A DNA stretch of 33,996 nt, from assembly GCA_016927835.1 (NCBI GenBank), contig JAFGMA010000165.1, positions 1 to 33,996 on the forward strand, in the 5' to 3' direction. The position numbers were made by a program, and so were the translations under genes. Each line of letters starts with the position of its first letter. Position 1 is the stretch's first letter. This DNA comes from Candidatus Zhuqueibacterota bacterium (lineage in GTDB: Bacteria > Zhuqueibacterota > Zhuqueibacteria > Thermofontimicrobiales > Sulfurfontimicrobiaceae). The notes beneath the pieces were generated by a model that ran no database searches, had not been told where the DNA came from, and saw only the letters and a list, made by a program, of their open reading frames with translations. Shown piece by piece: positions 33,094 to 33,996 of the stretch.

Positions 33094-33230
33094 GAACACT
33101 GATTTAATGGATTTTACGGATGAAAGCGGATTTTTATCGCAAGGAAAAAAGGCTTTTGGAATTTTATCGAAACGAAATAATTTAATGAAAAATTTACGTT
33201 TAAATCCGTTTATCCATTCAATCCGTGTTC
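33094..33230. repeat. Inverted repeat with 28-bp arms
   Basis: The arm 33094-33121 (GAACACTGATTTAATGGATT onward) is nearly complementary to 33203-33230, with about 81 nt between. Each arm is itself built of GGAT units about 8-12 bp apart. The hairpin at 41-92 shares the GAACAC-GGATT-AACGGA pattern. No gene lies inside. It looks like an extragenic palindromic element rather than a terminator. Confidence 0.6.
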
Positions 33231-33307
33231 TTGTTATACTAATGTGTTATAAACGATGGAAAAAAATGGCAAACTGATTAACGTCAAAATAATTAACGGC
33301 AAAAGTC

Positions 33308-33415
33308 GTTGAGGAGGTGGGATTAAATAACCTGGACATTTTGCTTAAAAATTATTTTGAGAAATAGCCACTTAAGAAAATCAAATGGGTAATTTATTTT
33401 ATTCCGCCCTTAAAA
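33308..33415. repeat. Short dispersed repeat with terminal inverted repeats, copy B
   Basis: Inverted, diverged copy of the element at 1885-2006. It reads GAGGAGGTGGGATTAAATA at one end, then an identical CCTGGACATTTTGCTTAAAA block, and TTTATTCCGC at the other end (33407). Its terminal repeats are less perfect than in copy A. Confidence 0.7.
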
Positions 33416-33506
33416 CTTAATGTTATGTCCCTGTGATCGGTTACGACGTTTATGCCTCCTGTGCGGGAACACTTTTAATTCAATTTTTTCATCAGCGGAG
33501 GGACCT

Positions 33507-33728
33507 ATGATTGAAAAAGTAATTAAACAACTCAATGAATTAGCAGAATTGATGATTCTGCTCTACGAAAAACTGGAAATCATTGAAAAAGCAGTTTTTA
33601 TGGGAATTCAAATCAACGGCAAGCTGCATGGTGTGAACCTGGACACGCATATCAACAAAATAAACGATGTCATCAATGGCTCAGAAAAAGAATCAGATAC
33701 TGATGCCGCCGATGACAAAAAGAAGTGA
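33507..33728 (+). CDS. Small helical protein with acidic tail, unknown function
   Basis: A 73-residue protein that I do not recognise. It starts at ATG 33507 behind a GGAGGGA ribosome site; an upstream in-frame ATG at 33420 would add 29 residues that look non-coding. The sequence is mostly helical, with heptad-like hydrophobic spacing in VIKQLNELAELMILLYEKLE (about 5-24), and ends in a Glu/Asp/Lys-rich disordered tail. A short coiled coil seems likely. No operon partner is visible within the window; repeat copy B lies about 90 nt upstream. Confidence 0.6.
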   Translation: MIEKVIKQLNELAELMILLYEKLEIIEKAVFMGIQINGKLHGVNLDTHINKINDVINGSEKESDTDAADDKKK

Positions 33729-33996
33729 TCGTACCGAATAGTGATACCCATCCAGATATGCAACCTGAGCAGCGGCGATTTATTTCTGCCATCTTTGCGC
33801 CTGCCAAAAGGCAATGCAGAAAAAGATGCAAGATATTTTTGTATCTGATTGTTTGCCAGGGTTCCGCTGTATTCTGATTAAAATTGGTGGCTTAGAGCCT
33901 ATCCGAAAATCTTCCTTGAAGTCGTAAAAAAGTATTGAATCCTCTCGCATAGGCGTTACGTACATGAATGAATAAATAAACAGCCATAGAACGAAC

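Larger units (their letters stand above)
32790..33506. other. 717-bp noncoding region with two repeat structures
   Basis: No supported coding frame lies between the XRE regulator and the small protein at 33507. It contains the inverted repeat 33094-33230 and copy B of the short dispersed repeat (33308-33415). Most of the rest is AT-rich. Confidence 0.65.

Noticed and set aside
33780..33965. 61-codon minus-strand open frame at the right end
   Set aside because: No ribosome site and no recognisable features; likely chance.

Overview
The window looks like a chromosomal segment of an uncultivated Gram-negative bacterium of the FCB type (Calditrichota, KSB1 or a related lineage). Grounds for this are a GWxTD-domain protein, two large secreted proteins ending in the FlgD-like C-terminal sorting domain with the NYPNPFNP signature, predicted outer-membrane proteins and lipoproteins, and two separate ExbB/ExbD/TonB-type gene sets. 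Where promoters can be read they have sigma70-like boxes (TTGACA-type, 17 bp, TATAAT-type). There are no phage, integrase, transposase or CRISPR genes. The phylum is an inference from gene content.

Layout. 1-1558: a minus-strand cluster of three small membrane proteins (DUF2752, an unnamed small protein, DUF5362-like). 1885-2006: a short repeat with terminal inverted repeats, whose diverged inverted partner lies at 33308-33415. 2096-3697: an S41 C-terminal processing protease. 3774-7710: a complete transcription unit with a near-consensus promoter, a novel 465-residue membrane protein, ExbB/TolQ, two ExbD/TolR, TonB and a perfect 18-bp terminator stem. 7766-11215: a GH32-like beta-propeller glycosidase, a lipoprotein and a GWxTD protein. 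11222-12802 (minus): a SIS-domain protein with a Tat-like leader and two tandem tRNA-Lys genes with their own promoter and terminator. 12995-18840: an FmdB zinc-ribbon protein and two giant secreted proteins (golvesin-like/ASH repeats; N-acetylmuramoyl-alanine amidase with Ig-like domains).

19036-21927 is a possible carbohydrate operon: a formylglycine-type sulfatase, a SelW-like protein, and an alginate-lyase-family protein. The SelW-like gene (20572-20790) carries an in-frame UGA in a CxxU motif followed by a SECIS-like hairpin. I read it as a genuine selenoprotein gene that conventional ORF calling would miss. 22136-26376: a DUF1648 protein, an outer-membrane lipoprotein, an alpha/beta hydrolase, a decayed beta-barrel remnant, a hydroxypyruvate-isomerase-like protein and a UroD-family protein. 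26403-29480: a YdjM-like protein (minus), queD-queE for 7-deazaguanine synthesis, an SCP2-like protein and CutA. 29861-32305: a second TonB-like/ExbB/ExbD set. 32325-33996: an XRE regulator (minus), a 700-bp noncoding stretch with two repeat structures, and a small acidic-tailed helical protein.

Functionally, the window combines envelope energisation (two proton-channel modules), secreted surface proteins, sulfated or uronic polysaccharide breakdown and housekeeping genes. The strongest candidates for a second look are the UGA-containing SelW gene, the 465-residue protein leading the first Ton-type operon, and the paired noncoding repeats at the two ends of the window.
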